DNA from: Hyphomicrobiales bacterium
GTDB taxonomy: Bacteria; Pseudomonadota; Alphaproteobacteria; Rhizobiales; Rhizobiaceae
DNA length: 64,000 nt
Assembly: GCA_900472925.1 (NCBI GenBank)
Contig: UCJU01000019.1
Location: forward strand, 124,001-188,000
Reading direction: 5' to 3'
Shown in pieces: positions 16,430-24,851 of this stretch (positions are counted from its first letter, which is position 1; every line of letters begins with the position of its first letter). The notes below the pieces were generated by a model, which was not told the DNA's origin, did no database searches, and worked only from the letters and a program-made list of their open reading frames with translations. A program made the translations under genes and the position numbers.

Positions 16430-18145
16430 CTAAGGCTTGGCCGCCCGCCGTTCCAGCACCCGGTTCGCCGCAGAAACGATCGCTTCCAGCGACGCGGCCA
16501 CGATATTGGTGTTGATACCAGCGCCAAACAGCTTGCCGCCGGGATGCTCCATCTCGACATAGGCAATCGCCGAGGCGTTGGAGCCGTGTTGAAGCGAATG
16601 CTCGGAGTAGTCATTCACGGACAGATCGATACCGAGATAGCTGGACAGCGCGTTGATGAAGCCATCGATTGGGCCAGTGCCTTTGCCCTCGATGCGCTTG
16701 ACCTCGCCATTGTCGGTGATTTCGGCGGCCACCACGCGTACGCCCTTATAGTCACCCGCAGGATAGGTATGGTGATCCACGAATTTCAGGCGGGCGTTCG
16801 GCTGCGTCACATATTGCTCGATGAAGTGATCGTGGATGCGCTTGGCAGGCAGTTCCACGCCTTCCTCATCGGTAATGCGCTGGATTTCCTCACGGAATTC
16901 GACCTGCAGATTGCGCGGCAGGTTGACGCCGTAATCCTGTTGCAAAATATAGGCGATGCCGCCCTTGCCCGACTGCGAATTGATGCGAATGATCGCCTCG
17001 TAGGAGCGACCGACATCCTTCGGGTCGATGGGCAGATATGGCACTTCCCATACAGGGTGGTTCGCGACCTTGATGGCCTTCATGCCCTTGTTGATCGCGT
17101 CCTGATGCGAGCCTGAGAATGCAGTGTAGACCAGTTCGCCCACATAAGGGTGACGCTCCGGGATCGTCATTTCGTTGGAATACTCATAGACCGACTTGAT
17201 GTGTTCGATATCGCGGCAGTTCAACTCAGGATCGACACCCTGCGTGTACATGTTCAATGCCAGCGTCACGACATCGACATTGCCGGTGCGCTCGCCATTG
17301 CCGAACAACGTGCCTTCGACGCGGTCCGCACCGGCCATCAGGCCCAGCTCGGTTGCTGCTATGCCTGTGCCACGGTCATTGTGCGGATGCAGCGAGATAA
17401 TGACGTTTTCGCGGTTGTCGATATTGCGGCACATCCATTCGATCTGGTCGGCATAGATGTTGGGCGTTGCCATTTCGACTGTCGATGGCAAGTTCAGGAT
17501 CAGCTTGTTGTCGGCTGTCGGCTTCACAACCTCGACGACCGCGTTGCAGATCTCCAGCGCGACTTCCAACTCGGTGCCGGTGAAGCTCTCCGGCGAATAT
17601 TCGAAGCGATAACCGCCACCGGCCTTCGCTGCCATGTCCGTGATCATCTTGGCCGCATCGACGGCAATCTGCTTGATGCCATGGACGTCCTTGCCGAAAA
17701 CCACGCGGCGCTGCAATTCGGAGGTCGAGTTGTAAAAATGGATGATCGGATTCTTGGCGCCTTCCAGCGATTCGAACGTCCGTGTGATCAGTTCCGGGCG
17801 GCACTGCACCAGCACCTGCAAGGACACGTCGTCAGGCACACCGCCCTGCTCCACACACCAGCGGGCAAAGTCGAAATCCGTCTGCGACGCGGACGGGAAA
17901 CCGATTTCGATTTCTTTGAAGCCCATTTCCAGCAGCAGCTTGAACATGCGCGCCTTGCGATCATGCCCCATCGGGTTGACCAGAGACTGGTTGCCGTCAC
18001 GCAAGTCCACCGAACACCAGATCGGTGCCTTCTCGATGGTCTTGGAAGGCCATGTGCGGTCCTTGATGTCGATGACGGGGTAAGGACGGTACTTCACGTT
18101 CGCGTCCGGCATGCCCTTGGAAGTCTGAGAGGTCTTGGCATCCAT
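16430..18145 (-). CDS. leuA: 2-isopropylmalate synthase, long type
   Basis: LeuA condenses 2-ketoisovalerate with acetyl-CoA, the first committed step of leucine synthesis. At 571 residues this is the long type of LeuA found in yeast, actinobacteria and some rhizobia. It has an N-terminal extension, a catalytic TIM barrel with SVDLRDGNQSLVNPM (near residue 45) and the metal ligands in SLHPHNDRGT (near 260), and a C-terminal regulatory domain (residues about 440-571) for leucine feedback. The start has AAGGAG eight bases upstream. A 259-base leader with a leucine-rich peptide precedes it and probably controls its translation. Confidence 0.95.
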   Translation of the reverse strand: MDAKTSQTSKGMPDANVKYRPYPVIDIKDRTWPSKTIEKAPIWCSVDLRDGNQSLVNPMGHDRKARMFKLLLEMGFKEIEIGFPSASQTDFDFARWCVEQGGVPDDVSLQVLVQCRPELITRTFESLEGAKNPIIHFYNSTSELQRRVVFGKDVHGIKQIAVDAAKMITDMAAKAGGGYRFEYSPESFTGTELEVALEICNAVVEVVKPTADNKLILNLPSTVEMATPNIYADQIEWMCRNIDNRENVIISLHPHNDRGTGIAATELGLMAGADRVEGTLFGNGERTGNVDVVTLALNMYTQGVDPELNCRDIEHIKSVYEYSNEMTIPERHPYVGELVYTAFSGSHQDAINKGMKAIKVANHPVWEVPYLPIDPKDVGRSYEAIIRINSQSGKGGIAYILQQDYGVNLPRNLQVEFREEIQRITDEEGVELPAKRIHDHFIEQYVTQPNARLKFVDHHTYPAGDYKGVRVVAAEITDNGEVKRIEGKGTGPIDGFINALSSYLGIDLSVNDYSEHSLQHGSNASAIAYVEMEHPGGKLFGAGINTNIVAASLEAIVSAANRVLERRAAKP

Positions 18146-18150
18146 AATCT

Positions 18151-18287
18151 TGCTCCTTCCACGCATCGCGGGCTGAAAAGCCTCGGCTTCGATGCGCGCC
18201 CAAACGGGCCTTAAATCCAGTATAAGGTGAGATTTCGAGTTGAGGAGCATTGGCACCAGCGGGCTTTCGGCCGCCGGGCGCTCCTCA
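18151..18287 (-). promoter_or_regulatory. candidate translational attenuator of leuA
   Basis: On the minus strand, segment A is TGAGGAGC (18287 to 18280, starting on the leader-peptide stop codon), segment B is TGCTCCTCA (18249 to 18241) and segment C is AGGAGCA (18157 to 18151), which is the leuA Shine-Dalgarno. B can pair with A over eight bases or with C over seven, but not with both. A ribosome that finishes the leader would cover A and leave B free to hide the leuA Shine-Dalgarno. One stalled at the Leu codons would leave A free and expose it. No strong T-run terminator lies in the leader. Pairings are seen in sequence; the mechanism is inferred. Confidence 0.55.
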
Positions 18288-18404
18288 CTGGACCCGGCAA
18301 CCGCGTGTAAGGTCGAGGCTAAGAAGCGAGAGTGCACCGCACGGGCTGGCATTCGCAGAAATCTGCGCGCTCATGCCAAATGTTGTTGCGGTGCGAATGG
18401 TCAT
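18285..18404 (-). CDS. leuL: leucine-rich leader peptide of leuA
   Basis: A 39-codon frame ahead of leuA that contains the run L-S-L-L-S-L-D-L (codons 25-32), five leucines in eight residues, followed by a TGA that is part of an inverted repeat. Leader peptides rich in the end-product amino acid are the classical sensors of ribosome-mediated attenuation. An internal ATG at codon 11 (18374) could also start it. The ATG lies six bases from a TATAAG -10 hexamer, so the transcript is probably leaderless or nearly so. Confidence 0.7.
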   Translation of the reverse strand: MTIRTATTFGMSAQISANASPCGALSLLSLDLTRGCRVQ

Positions 18405-18410
18405 GCGAAT

Positions 18411-18439
18411 CTTATAGGGGGCGAAATATTCAGTTGCAA
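18411..18439 (-). promoter_or_regulatory. leuA leader promoter
   Basis: On the minus strand TTGCAA (18439-18434), a 17-base spacer and TATAAG (18416-18411) match a sigma-70-type promoter. The expected start of transcription falls at or next to the A of the leader ATG at 18404. An alternative -35, TTGACG, lies further upstream with a poorer -10. Confidence 0.6.
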
Positions 18440-18447
18440 GGGCATCG

Positions 18448-19632
18448 TCAATTTTTCACGCGTTTCACAAGGCCCGTCAGCGCCATCATCAACCCGCCAC
18501 CAAGCAAACCCCAAAACGCCCCGGAAACACCCCCGAATGACAAGCCTGATGCAGTGATGAGGAACGTTATGGCAGCAGCTTCTCGGGTTTCGGGCTCCTT
18601 GAAGGCAGCGACAGCCGAACCGGAAAAGGCACCGACCAATGCCAGGCCAGCAACCGCCTGAATGAGGATAGGCGGAGCCAACGCCACGAAGGCGGTGACC
18701 ACACCGGCAAGAAGGCCGAAGATTATATAGCCGACGCCACTGACGATCACCGACCAGTAGCGACGTTTGGGATCAGGATGTGCATCTTCGCCCGCGCACA
18801 TGGCGGCGGTGATGGCGGCGAGGTTGACGGCGTGGCCGCCGAAGGGCGCAGCGAGAAGCGAAAAAAGCCCGGTCGTGGCGAACAACTGTCCCGGCTGCGG
18901 ATCGTAATGATTGACTTTAAGAACAGCGATGCCGGGAATGTTCTGCGAGGCCATGGTGACGATGAAAAGCGGCAGCGCAATGGAGATCAAGGCTTGCAGG
19001 TTGAACGCAGGCATCACGAATTCCATCGGCGGTGCCAGCGATTGCGCAACGCTGTCCAGCGCACCTGCTGGAATATCGACCCCGAAGATCATCACCAATA
19101 CGAAGGCGGCAAGGGCTGCGGGCACGGCAAACAGGCGCTTGAAAGCACCGACGACGATCCATGCCAGAATGATCGGCAGGCCCAGCGCCGGGTTGAAGCC
19201 AATTGCCTTGATGGGGGCAAAACACAGGCCGATGATGACGCCCGCCAGCATGGCATTGGCGAGCGGCGTGGGAATGGATGCCACCGCCCGCCCGAGTGGC
19301 CTGAAAAGACCAGCGATGATGATCAGCACCGCACAGATGATGAAGGCACCCACGGCTGCGGAAAACCCGCCCTCGATAACGCCCGTCGTCGCCAGCAGCG
19401 CGCCGCCCGGCGTAGACCACGCGATGCTGATAGGAAGCCGTGTCCTGGCGGACAGAATGATGGCGCAGAGACCGACGGAGACGGACAGCGCCATCAAACC
19501 GGATGCAGCCTCGAAATCCGTCGCGCCGACACCTTTCAAACCTTGCAGCACAACGGCAAAGGAGCTGGCAAAGCCGACGAAGGCTGTCAGCAGGCCCATG
19601 AACAGGCTTTGGAGAGAGAAATCTTTTAGCAT
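18448..19632 (-). CDS. benzoate/H+ symporter, BenE family
   Basis: A 394-residue inner-membrane protein with about twelve hydrophobic segments. It shows family text such as STPGGALLATTGV (near residue 70), VTMASQNIPGIAVLKVNHY (near 235) and GLFSLLAAPFGGHAVNLAAITAAMCAGEDAHPDP (core FGGHAVNLAAITAA, near 270). BenE proteins import benzoate with protons, but many chromosomal members have no benzoate genes nearby, and none is seen here, so the substrate is uncertain. An in-frame start twelve codons upstream (19668) is possible. Neither start has a good ribosome binding site. Confidence 0.85.
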   Translation of the reverse strand: MLKDFSLQSLFMGLLTAFVGFASSFAVVLQGLKGVGATDFEAASGLMALSVSVGLCAIILSARTRLPISIAWSTPGGALLATTGVIEGGFSAAVGAFIICAVLIIIAGLFRPLGRAVASIPTPLANAMLAGVIIGLCFAPIKAIGFNPALGLPIILAWIVVGAFKRLFAVPAALAAFVLVMIFGVDIPAGALDSVAQSLAPPMEFVMPAFNLQALISIALPLFIVTMASQNIPGIAVLKVNHYDPQPGQLFATTGLFSLLAAPFGGHAVNLAAITAAMCAGEDAHPDPKRRYWSVIVSGVGYIIFGLLAGVVTAFVALAPPILIQAVAGLALVGAFSGSAVAAFKEPETREAAAITFLITASGLSFGGVSGAFWGLLGGGLMMALTGLVKRVKN

Positions 19633-19815
19633 GACTGGGCTCTGGACAGGAGAAATGGCAATCATCATTGCAGATCAAAAAACACTCTCGCTGACAAGGT
19701 TGCTTTCAATCAAGAGGGTACTCGCGCTTGACTTGTGCAAGTGGCAGATGATCCACCCTGTTGTTCTCGTCATCCCGCCCGTGTAAACCGGCGCTATCAA
19801 ACAGCGAGATATCAG

Positions 19816-20490
19816 ATGCTTCCTTGGATAGAACTGGACCGAGCAGCCATTCCCGGCGATGGCACGGAATTGCGTCTGAAGCAGCGCGGTCAGGAATTCT
19901 CCATCATGCTCGGCGCAAACGAGTTGATGAACAGTCGATTGAGTGGCTCGGAAGAAGCTCTGGCGACTTTGTCTTGCGAACGCATTGCGGGCAGAGCAAA
20001 TCAAAGCATGCTGATCGGCGGGCTCGGCATGGGGTTCACGCTGCGCGCAGCCCTCGGCGCCCTGCCTTCGGACGCTCATGTGACCGTGGCAGAACTGGTA
20101 CCAGCGGTCGTGGAGTGGGCGCGCGGCCCGATGGCCGAACTGCACAAGGGCACACTTGATGATGCCCGCGTCGATATTCATGTCGGCGATGTCGGCGCAC
20201 TCATTCGCTCGAAAAAGGCTGCATATGATGCCATCCTTCTGGATGTCGATAATGGACCGGATGGCCTGTCACGTCCTTCGAATGACAGCCTTTACGATCG
20301 GGACGGCCTTGAAGCAGCAAGAGTTGCCTTGCGCCCGAAAGGCATTCTCGCGGTCTGGTCTTCTGGGCCGGATGCCGCTTTCACCCGGCGTTTGCGGCAG
20401 GCCGGGTTCGCGACCGATGAGGTGAGCGTTCGCGCCAATGGCAAGCGCGGCGGTGCGCGCCATACGCTGTGGCTGGCGGCCAAGGCTTAA
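19816..20490 (+). CDS. spermidine synthase-like methyltransferase-fold protein
   Basis: A 224-residue protein with the spermidine/spermine synthase fold. The cofactor site is MLIGGLGMGFTLRAAL (core GGLGMGFT, residues about 75-82), then VAELVPAVVEWAR with the acidic strand-2 residue, and ILLDVDNGPDGL where the catalytic Asp region would be. The N-terminal tetramer domain of classical SpeE is absent and the length is short, so polyamine synthesis is not assured. It ends four bases into the convergent HxlR gene. Confidence 0.75.
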   Translation: MLPWIELDRAAIPGDGTELRLKQRGQEFSIMLGANELMNSRLSGSEEALATLSCERIAGRANQSMLIGGLGMGFTLRAALGALPSDAHVTVAELVPAVVEWARGPMAELHKGTLDDARVDIHVGDVGALIRSKKAAYDAILLDVDNGPDGLSRPSNDSLYDRDGLEAARVALRPKGILAVWSSGPDAAFTRRLRQAGFATDEVSVRANGKRGGARHTLWLAAKA

Positions 20491-20876
20491 GAGCGACCCT
20501 GCCGCCTCGATGTCGCGCGCGCGCCGAGAGCATCCAAGGCATCCGCATTGTCCCTGCCCCATGCGTAGAGCATTTCTACAGGTTCAATGAACCGGTTTCC
20601 CAACGGCGTCAGGCGGTATTCAACGGCTGGCGGCCTTGTTTCAAAGACATGGCGGGTAATCAGACCCGTGCTTTCCATTTCCCGTAACGTCTGGGTCAGC
20701 ATTTTCTTGGAGATACCCGGCAGGCTGCGTTCCAGCACGCCGGTGCGCGCCGCGCCACCGTGAAGGGTGTGCAAAGTGTGCAGAATCATGCTCGTCCATT
20801 TGGTGGAGAACAATTCCAACACGCGTCTGGGCGCACAGTCCTCGCGCCATTCGGCTTCGTGGCTTCCCGGTTTCAT
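20487..20876 (-). CDS. HxlR-family transcriptional regulator
   Basis: A 129-residue winged-helix protein of the HxlR family. It has the N-terminal Cys (EDCAPRRVLELFSTKWT, residues about 14-30), the recognition region LPGISKKMLTQTLREMESTGLI and the wing ending VEYRLTPLGNRFIEPVEML. Members often sense electrophiles or oxidants through the cysteine and repress a divergent reductase gene. The divergent neighbour here is a PRISE-like NAD(P)-dependent reductase, which fits that pattern. Start chosen for AAAGGG eight bases upstream. Confidence 0.92.
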   Translation of the reverse strand: MKPGSHEAEWREDCAPRRVLELFSTKWTSMILHTLHTLHGGAARTGVLERSLPGISKKMLTQTLREMESTGLITRHVFETRPPAVEYRLTPLGNRFIEPVEMLYAWGRDNADALDALGARATSRRQGRS

Positions 20877-20974
20877 CGTGGTCACCCTTTGGTATCCATG
20901 TCCCCAATCCGTGCCGTCTACACGAAAGTGCTGGGGATGCCTAACTATAGCGTCTACAAAAATGGAGTTCGAGC

Positions 20975-22036
20975 ATGGTTAAAACGGCATTGGTGGTTGG
21001 CGCAAGCGGGATCGTGGGTAGCGCCACGGCAAATCTTCTGATGGAAAAAGGCTGGCAGGTCTACGGTTTGTCACGCCGTCCGGGAAAACAAGAGGGCATC
21101 ATACCGGTTGCTGCCGATCTCCAGAATGCTGCCGAGACGGCAAAAGCACTCATAGATGTCCGGCCCGATGCCGTCTTCATCACCACCTGGGCGCGCCAGA
21201 ACAGTGAAGCGGAAAACATCCGCGTCAATTCCGCAATGGTGCGCAATCTGCTGGATGGTCTGAGCCTTGGCAAATCCACCCGCCATGTGGCGCTGGTGAC
21301 GGGCCTGAAACACTATCTCGGACCGTTCGAAGCCTATGGCAAAGGGACGCTGCCACAGACGCCTTTCCGCGAGGAACAGGGCCGGCTCGATGTCGAGAAT
21401 TTCTATTACGCGCAGGAGGACGAAGTCTTTGCTGCCGCCGAACGGGACGGTTTCACCTGGAGTGTTCACCGCCCGCATACCGTCATCGGTCAGGCCGTCG
21501 GCAACGCCATGAATATGGGCACGACTTTGGCGGTCTACGCCACGATCTGCCGCGAAAGCGGTCGCCCCTTCCGTTTCCCAGGCTCCGCTGCGCAGTGGAA
21601 CGGCCTCACCGACATGACGGATGCCAACTTGCTGGCAAAGCAGTTGCTGTGGGCCGCGGAAACGCCGGAGGCGAAGAACGAGGCCTTCAACGTCGTCAAT
21701 GGCGATATCTTCCGCTGGAGCTGGATGTGGGGCCGCATAGCAGACTGGTTCGGCATCAAAGCCGCTCCGTTTGACGGAACCGTCATTCCGCTTGAGCAGC
21801 AGATGGAGAATGACGCCGAGATTTGGAATAGAATTGCCATTCGAGAAAATCTAGTCGAGCACGACCTCGCCCGTCTCGCCTCGCCATGGCATACAGACGC
21901 CGATCTGGGCCGCCCCATCGAAGTCGTTACCGACATGAGCAAAAGTCGCCGCCTGGGCTTTCGGGAATACCAGCCCACGGATGACGCGTTCTTTGCGCTG
22001 TTCGAAGCGTTGCGGAAAAGTCGTCTCATTCCGTAG
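20975..22036 (+). CDS. SDR reductase, PRISE (progesterone 5-beta-reductase/iridoid synthase)-like
   Basis: A 353-residue extended short-chain dehydrogenase. The NAD(P) site is LVVGASGIVGSATANLL (residues 6-22), with the basic NADP-specific YGLSRRPG. Family text includes VTGLKHYLGPFEAYGKG, FYYAQEDEVF (the Tyr in place of the usual YxxxK Tyr) and WSVHRPHTVIGQAVGNAMNMG. Plant and bacterial PRISE enzymes reduce enones, but the natural substrate here is unknown. It is divergently arranged with the HxlR gene, with about 100 bases between, and is followed by a strong bidirectional terminator. Confidence 0.87.
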   Translation: MVKTALVVGASGIVGSATANLLMEKGWQVYGLSRRPGKQEGIIPVAADLQNAAETAKALIDVRPDAVFITTWARQNSEAENIRVNSAMVRNLLDGLSLGKSTRHVALVTGLKHYLGPFEAYGKGTLPQTPFREEQGRLDVENFYYAQEDEVFAAAERDGFTWSVHRPHTVIGQAVGNAMNMGTTLAVYATICRESGRPFRFPGSAAQWNGLTDMTDANLLAKQLLWAAETPEAKNEAFNVVNGDIFRWSWMWGRIADWFGIKAAPFDGTVIPLEQQMENDAEIWNRIAIRENLVEHDLARLASPWHTDADLGRPIEVVTDMSKSRRLGFREYQPTDDAFFALFEALRKSRLIP

Positions 22037-22056
22037 CAGCGCGATAGCAAGACAAC

Positions 22057-22092
22057 AAAAAAGCCGCATCGGTCAGACCGATGCGGCTTTTT
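22057..22092. terminator. bidirectional intrinsic terminator
   Basis: AAGCCGCATCGGT (22061-22073) pairs perfectly with 22077-22089 over 13 base pairs around a CAG loop. An A-run lies on the left and a T-run on the right, so it can terminate both the reductase gene and clpP, which converge here. Confidence 0.9.
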
Positions 22093-22110
22093 CAATTCCT
22101 GACGAATGGA

Positions 22111-22695
22111 TCAGATTTCGCCCTGCGACGTGACGATCTTGCCGACGAGGCCATAAGCAACGGCTTCATCCGCACCCAGCCAGTAGTCGCGGTCGATGTC
22201 CTTGGCGATCTTTTCTTCCGTCTGGCCTGTGGCCACCGAGAAGATCTTGATCAGCCGCTTGTTCATCTTGATGATCTCGCGCGCCTGGATTTCGATGTCG
22301 GACGCCATGCCGCGTGTGCCACCGGAGGGTTGGTGCAACAGGAAGCGGGTGTTCTGCAGGCAGACACGACGCTCTTTCGGCACCGATACATAGATCAGCG
22401 CGCCAGCGGAAGCGACCCAGCCCGTACCGATAATCCAGACCTTCGGCTTGATGAACTTGATCATGTCGTGAATGCTGTCGCCGGACTCGACGTGGCCGCC
22501 CGGCGAGTTCACGTAGACGCGGATGTCTTCATCGCTGGCAGCGGCAAGGGCCACGAGCTGCGTGCAGACCTTCTGCGCCAGTTCCTGCGTAATGCCGCCG
22601 TAAATGAAGATCGAACGCGACTTGAAAAGATTCGCTTCCGTTTCTTTGCCGATCGGCAATTCCTTGCTCTTGTCGTCTTCTTCTTCGTTCATCAT
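22111..22695 (-). CDS. clpP: ATP-dependent Clp protease proteolytic subunit, divergent paralogue
   Basis: A 194-residue ClpP family serine protease. The active-site residues are in place: Ser in [13 protein letters not shown], His in [13 protein letters not shown] and Asp in [11 protein letters not shown]. The text around the serine differs from the housekeeping ClpP (usually AASMGAFLL), and the N-terminus is acidic ([11 protein letters not shown]), so this is one of the extra ClpP paralogues of rhizobia. No clpX or clpA is adjacent. Starts at 22719, 22695 and 22692 are all possible; 22695 has GGAG eight bases upstream. Confidence 0.92.
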   Translation of the reverse strand: MMNEEEDDKSKELPIGKETEANLFKSRSIFIYGGITQELAQKVCTQLVALAAASDEDIRVYVNSPGGHVESGDSIHDMIKFIKPKVWIIGTGWVASAGALIYVSVPKERRVCLQNTRFLLHQPSGGTRGMASDIEIQAREIIKMNKRLIKIFSVATGQTEEKIAKDIDRDYWLGADEAVAYGLVGKIVTSQGEI

Positions 22696-22912
22696 GCGAC
22701 GGTCTCCAACGTATTTCATTACCTATCGGACATAGTGTGATTTGTTTCGTAAAACAATGAGTGAAAAAGGCAAGGCGCGGAACTGCTTAATAAACAGACC
22801 ACCTGCAAATGACGCATGGACAGCGTGTTCGCGCTTACGATATCGTTAATGACGCAGGGTTAGAGCGGCACCCCAAGAGCTTCTCGCCCCGCCTAAAAAA
22901 CAAGAGGGACCG

Positions 22913-23503
22913 ATGTTCAAAAAACTTTTACTTGCCGCTGCCGCACTTGGCGCAACCACCCTGCCCGCATTCGCGCACCTGAACCCGCAAGAGCATGGCT
23001 CGTTCATGGCCGGTTTTTCGCACCCGCTGTTTGGTGCGGACCATATTCTGGTGATGATTGCCGTGGGCATCTGGGCCTCACAGATAGCAACGTCTACGGA
23101 TAAGAGACACGCGCTCCTCCTCGTACCCGCCGCTTTCATCGGCACCATGGCAATCGGATTTCTGCTGGCGCTGGGCGGCATCGAACTGCCATTCGTCGAA
23201 CCTGCTATTCTCGCCTCCGTCATCGCGCTCGGTCTGCTGGTTGCCATGGCCACACGCGTTCCCGTCAGCGCCGCAGCTGCCATCGTCGGCATCTTCGCCC
23301 TGTTCCATGGCCACGCACATGGCGGTGAACTCGGTAGTGCGGGCGCCCTTCAGTTCGGTGTTGGTTTCGTCATTGCCACCACGTTGCTGCATGTTGCCGG
23401 CATTGCCCTCGGACTGGGCGTTGCAAAGCTGGGACCCGTCGCTGCACGTATCGTTGGAGGTGTCACGGCACTCGCTGGTCTGTCGCTGGCCTTTGGCGGA
23501 TAA
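22913..23503 (+). CDS. HupE/UreJ family membrane protein
   Basis: A 196-residue inner-membrane protein with a signal peptide (cleavage after LPAFA, near residue 22), followed by six hydrophobic segments. The HupE signature HPLFGADHILVMIAVGIWA follows the signal peptide, and a histidine-rich loop FHGHAHGGELG sits near residue 125. HupE/UreJ proteins are thought to import nickel or cobalt. No hydrogenase or urease genes are in the window, so this copy may serve general metal supply. It is monocistronic by its neighbours. Confidence 0.9.
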   Translation: MFKKLLLAAAALGATTLPAFAHLNPQEHGSFMAGFSHPLFGADHILVMIAVGIWASQIATSTDKRHALLLVPAAFIGTMAIGFLLALGGIELPFVEPAILASVIALGLLVAMATRVPVSAAAAIVGIFALFHGHAHGGELGSAGALQFGVGFVIATTLLHVAGIALGLGVAKLGPVAARIVGGVTALAGLSLAFGG

Positions 23504-23535
23504 CCAAAGCTTTCAACCTTACAAAAATGTAAGAA

Positions 23536-23561
23536 AATTCCGGCTTTCAAAAGCCGGAATT
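23536..23561. terminator. inverted repeat after hupE-like gene
   Basis: AATTCCGGCTT (23536-23546) and AAGCCGGAATT (23551-23561) form an eleven-base-pair stem with a TCAA loop. No T-run follows on the plus strand, but an A-rich run precedes it. It most likely ends or stabilises the upstream transcript. Confidence 0.5.
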
Positions 23562-23611
23562 GAACCCTACTTCCTTGATGTGCGTTTCTCGACACGCCAA
23601 GGAGGCTACCG

Positions 23612-24364
23612 ATGTCACCAGAAGAAACCCAACTGCTAAAATCCCTGTTCGACAGGGTTAAATCCGCATCCTCCACCCCGCGTGACGCGGAAGCGGAAAC
23701 ATTGATCAATCAGGCGGTCCGAGACCAGCCCGCCTCTCCCTATTACCTGGCACAGGCCGTGATTGTTCAGGAAAAGGGGCTTGAAGCCGCAGCGGCGCAT
23801 ATCAGCCAGCTGGAAGAACGCATCCGCCAGCTTGAGAGCGGCACCCCGGCGCCACAACAGGCCCAACAGGGTGGCTTTCTCAGCTCTATCTTCGGCGGTA
23901 GCCAGCAGCAAGCGCCAGCACCGGCGCCTGCCCCCGCACCGACTTACCGGAATGATACGGCAGGCCAGACACCCGGACCTTGGGGTCGCTCAAACGAAGC
24001 GCCCCAACCGAGCGGGCCATGGAATGGCCAGCAGCCCTCCGCATTCGCACGGCCGAGTGGAAGCGGCGGCTTCCTTCAAGGCGCGCTGGGTGCCGCAGCG
24101 GGTGTCGCGGGCGGCATGCTGCTCGCCAATTCGCTGAGTGGCATTTTCTCCAACCACGTCGCATCTTCGGGCTGGGGCTCCGCCTTGGGCGGCGCTGGCA
24201 ACGGCGCCGCACCGGTGGAGGAAACCGTCATCAACAATTACTACGGTGATGACGACAAGCCGCAACAGGATGCTGGCAACGACGACAATCTGCAACAAGC
24301 AGACTACGACAACAGCAGCGACGATACCGATTTCGATTCAGGCGATGGAGATTCCTTCATCTGA
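23612..24364 (+). CDS. DUF2076 domain-containing protein
   Basis: A 250-residue protein. The N-terminal 80 residues match DUF2076 (MSPEETQLLKSLFDRVKSA, then QPASPYYLAQAVIVQEKGLEAA and a short coiled coil). Next comes a Gln/Pro/Ala-rich linker (residues about 85-145), a glycine-rich hydrophobic patch FLQGALGAAAGVAGGMLLANSL (core GALGAAAGVAGGMLL) and an acidic tail rich in Asp and Asn. The layout suggests a periplasmic or envelope-associated protein, but there is no clear signal peptide. AAGGAGG precedes the ATG. Function unknown. Confidence 0.88.
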   Translation: MSPEETQLLKSLFDRVKSASSTPRDAEAETLINQAVRDQPASPYYLAQAVIVQEKGLEAAAAHISQLEERIRQLESGTPAPQQAQQGGFLSSIFGGSQQQAPAPAPAPAPTYRNDTAGQTPGPWGRSNEAPQPSGPWNGQQPSAFARPSGSGGFLQGALGAAAGVAGGMLLANSLSGIFSNHVASSGWGSALGGAGNGAAPVEETVINNYYGDDDKPQQDAGNDDNLQQADYDNSSDDTDFDSGDGDSFI

Positions 24365-24383
24365 TATCGATATGTGACGGGGG

Positions 24384-24848
24384 TCAGCCGCGGCCACGAT
24401 AGGTCGCGACGCCCTGCTCCGGCAGCCAGACGCCTTCCGGTGGCGCACCGGTTTGCCAGAACACGTCGATTGGAATGCCACCGCGCGGATACCAGTAAGC
24501 GCCGATACGCAACCACTTGGGCGCAAGCAAATCGACAAGCCGCTTGGCAATATAGACCGAGCAATCCTCATGAAACGCACCGTGGTTGCGGAAGGAATGC
24601 AGGAACAGCTTCAACGACTTCGATTCGACCAGAAAATCACCCGGAATATAATCGATGACGATATGGGCGAAGTCTGGCTGGCCTGTCATGGGGCAGAGCG
24701 AAGTGAATTCCGGCGCGGTAAAGCGCACGACATAGTCCGTTCCGGCATTGCCGTTCGGCACCTTTTCCAGAACAGCACTTTCCGGGTTTTCAGGCGACGC
24801 AACCTGCGCGCCCAGCTGCGACAGGCCGGAAACATCCGTCACTGACAT
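24384..24848 (-). CDS. queF: NADPH-dependent 7-cyano-7-deazaguanine reductase
   Basis: A 154-residue QueF of the short, single-domain type. QueF reduces preQ0 to preQ1 with NADPH in queuosine tRNA modification. The catalytic Cys is in [15 protein letters not shown] (near residue 50) and the QueF motif reads [16 protein letters not shown] (near 77), with the Asp of the active site in IDYIPGD. The ATG lies three bases after the stop of the upstream CDF transporter gene, and its ribosome binding site AGGAG is inside that gene, so the two are probably co-translated. Confidence 0.95.
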   Translation of the reverse strand: MSVTDVSGLSQLGAQVASPENPESAVLEKVPNGNAGTDYVVRFTAPEFTSLCPMTGQPDFAHIVIDYIPGDFLVESKSLKLFLHSFRNHGAFHEDCSVYIAKRLVDLLAPKWLRIGAYWYPRGGIPIDVFWQTGAPPEGVWLPEQGVATYRGRG

Positions 24849-24851
24849 GGT

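Noticed and set aside
17150-18214. Long open frame on the plus strand antisense to leuA
   Set aside because: The opposite frame encodes full LeuA with all motifs. The antisense translation has no family features and is a consequence of the GC-rich codon bias.
18778-19629. Plus-strand frames antisense to the BenE transporter gene
   Set aside because: The minus strand shows clear membrane helices and BenE motifs. The antisense text is charged and unrelated.
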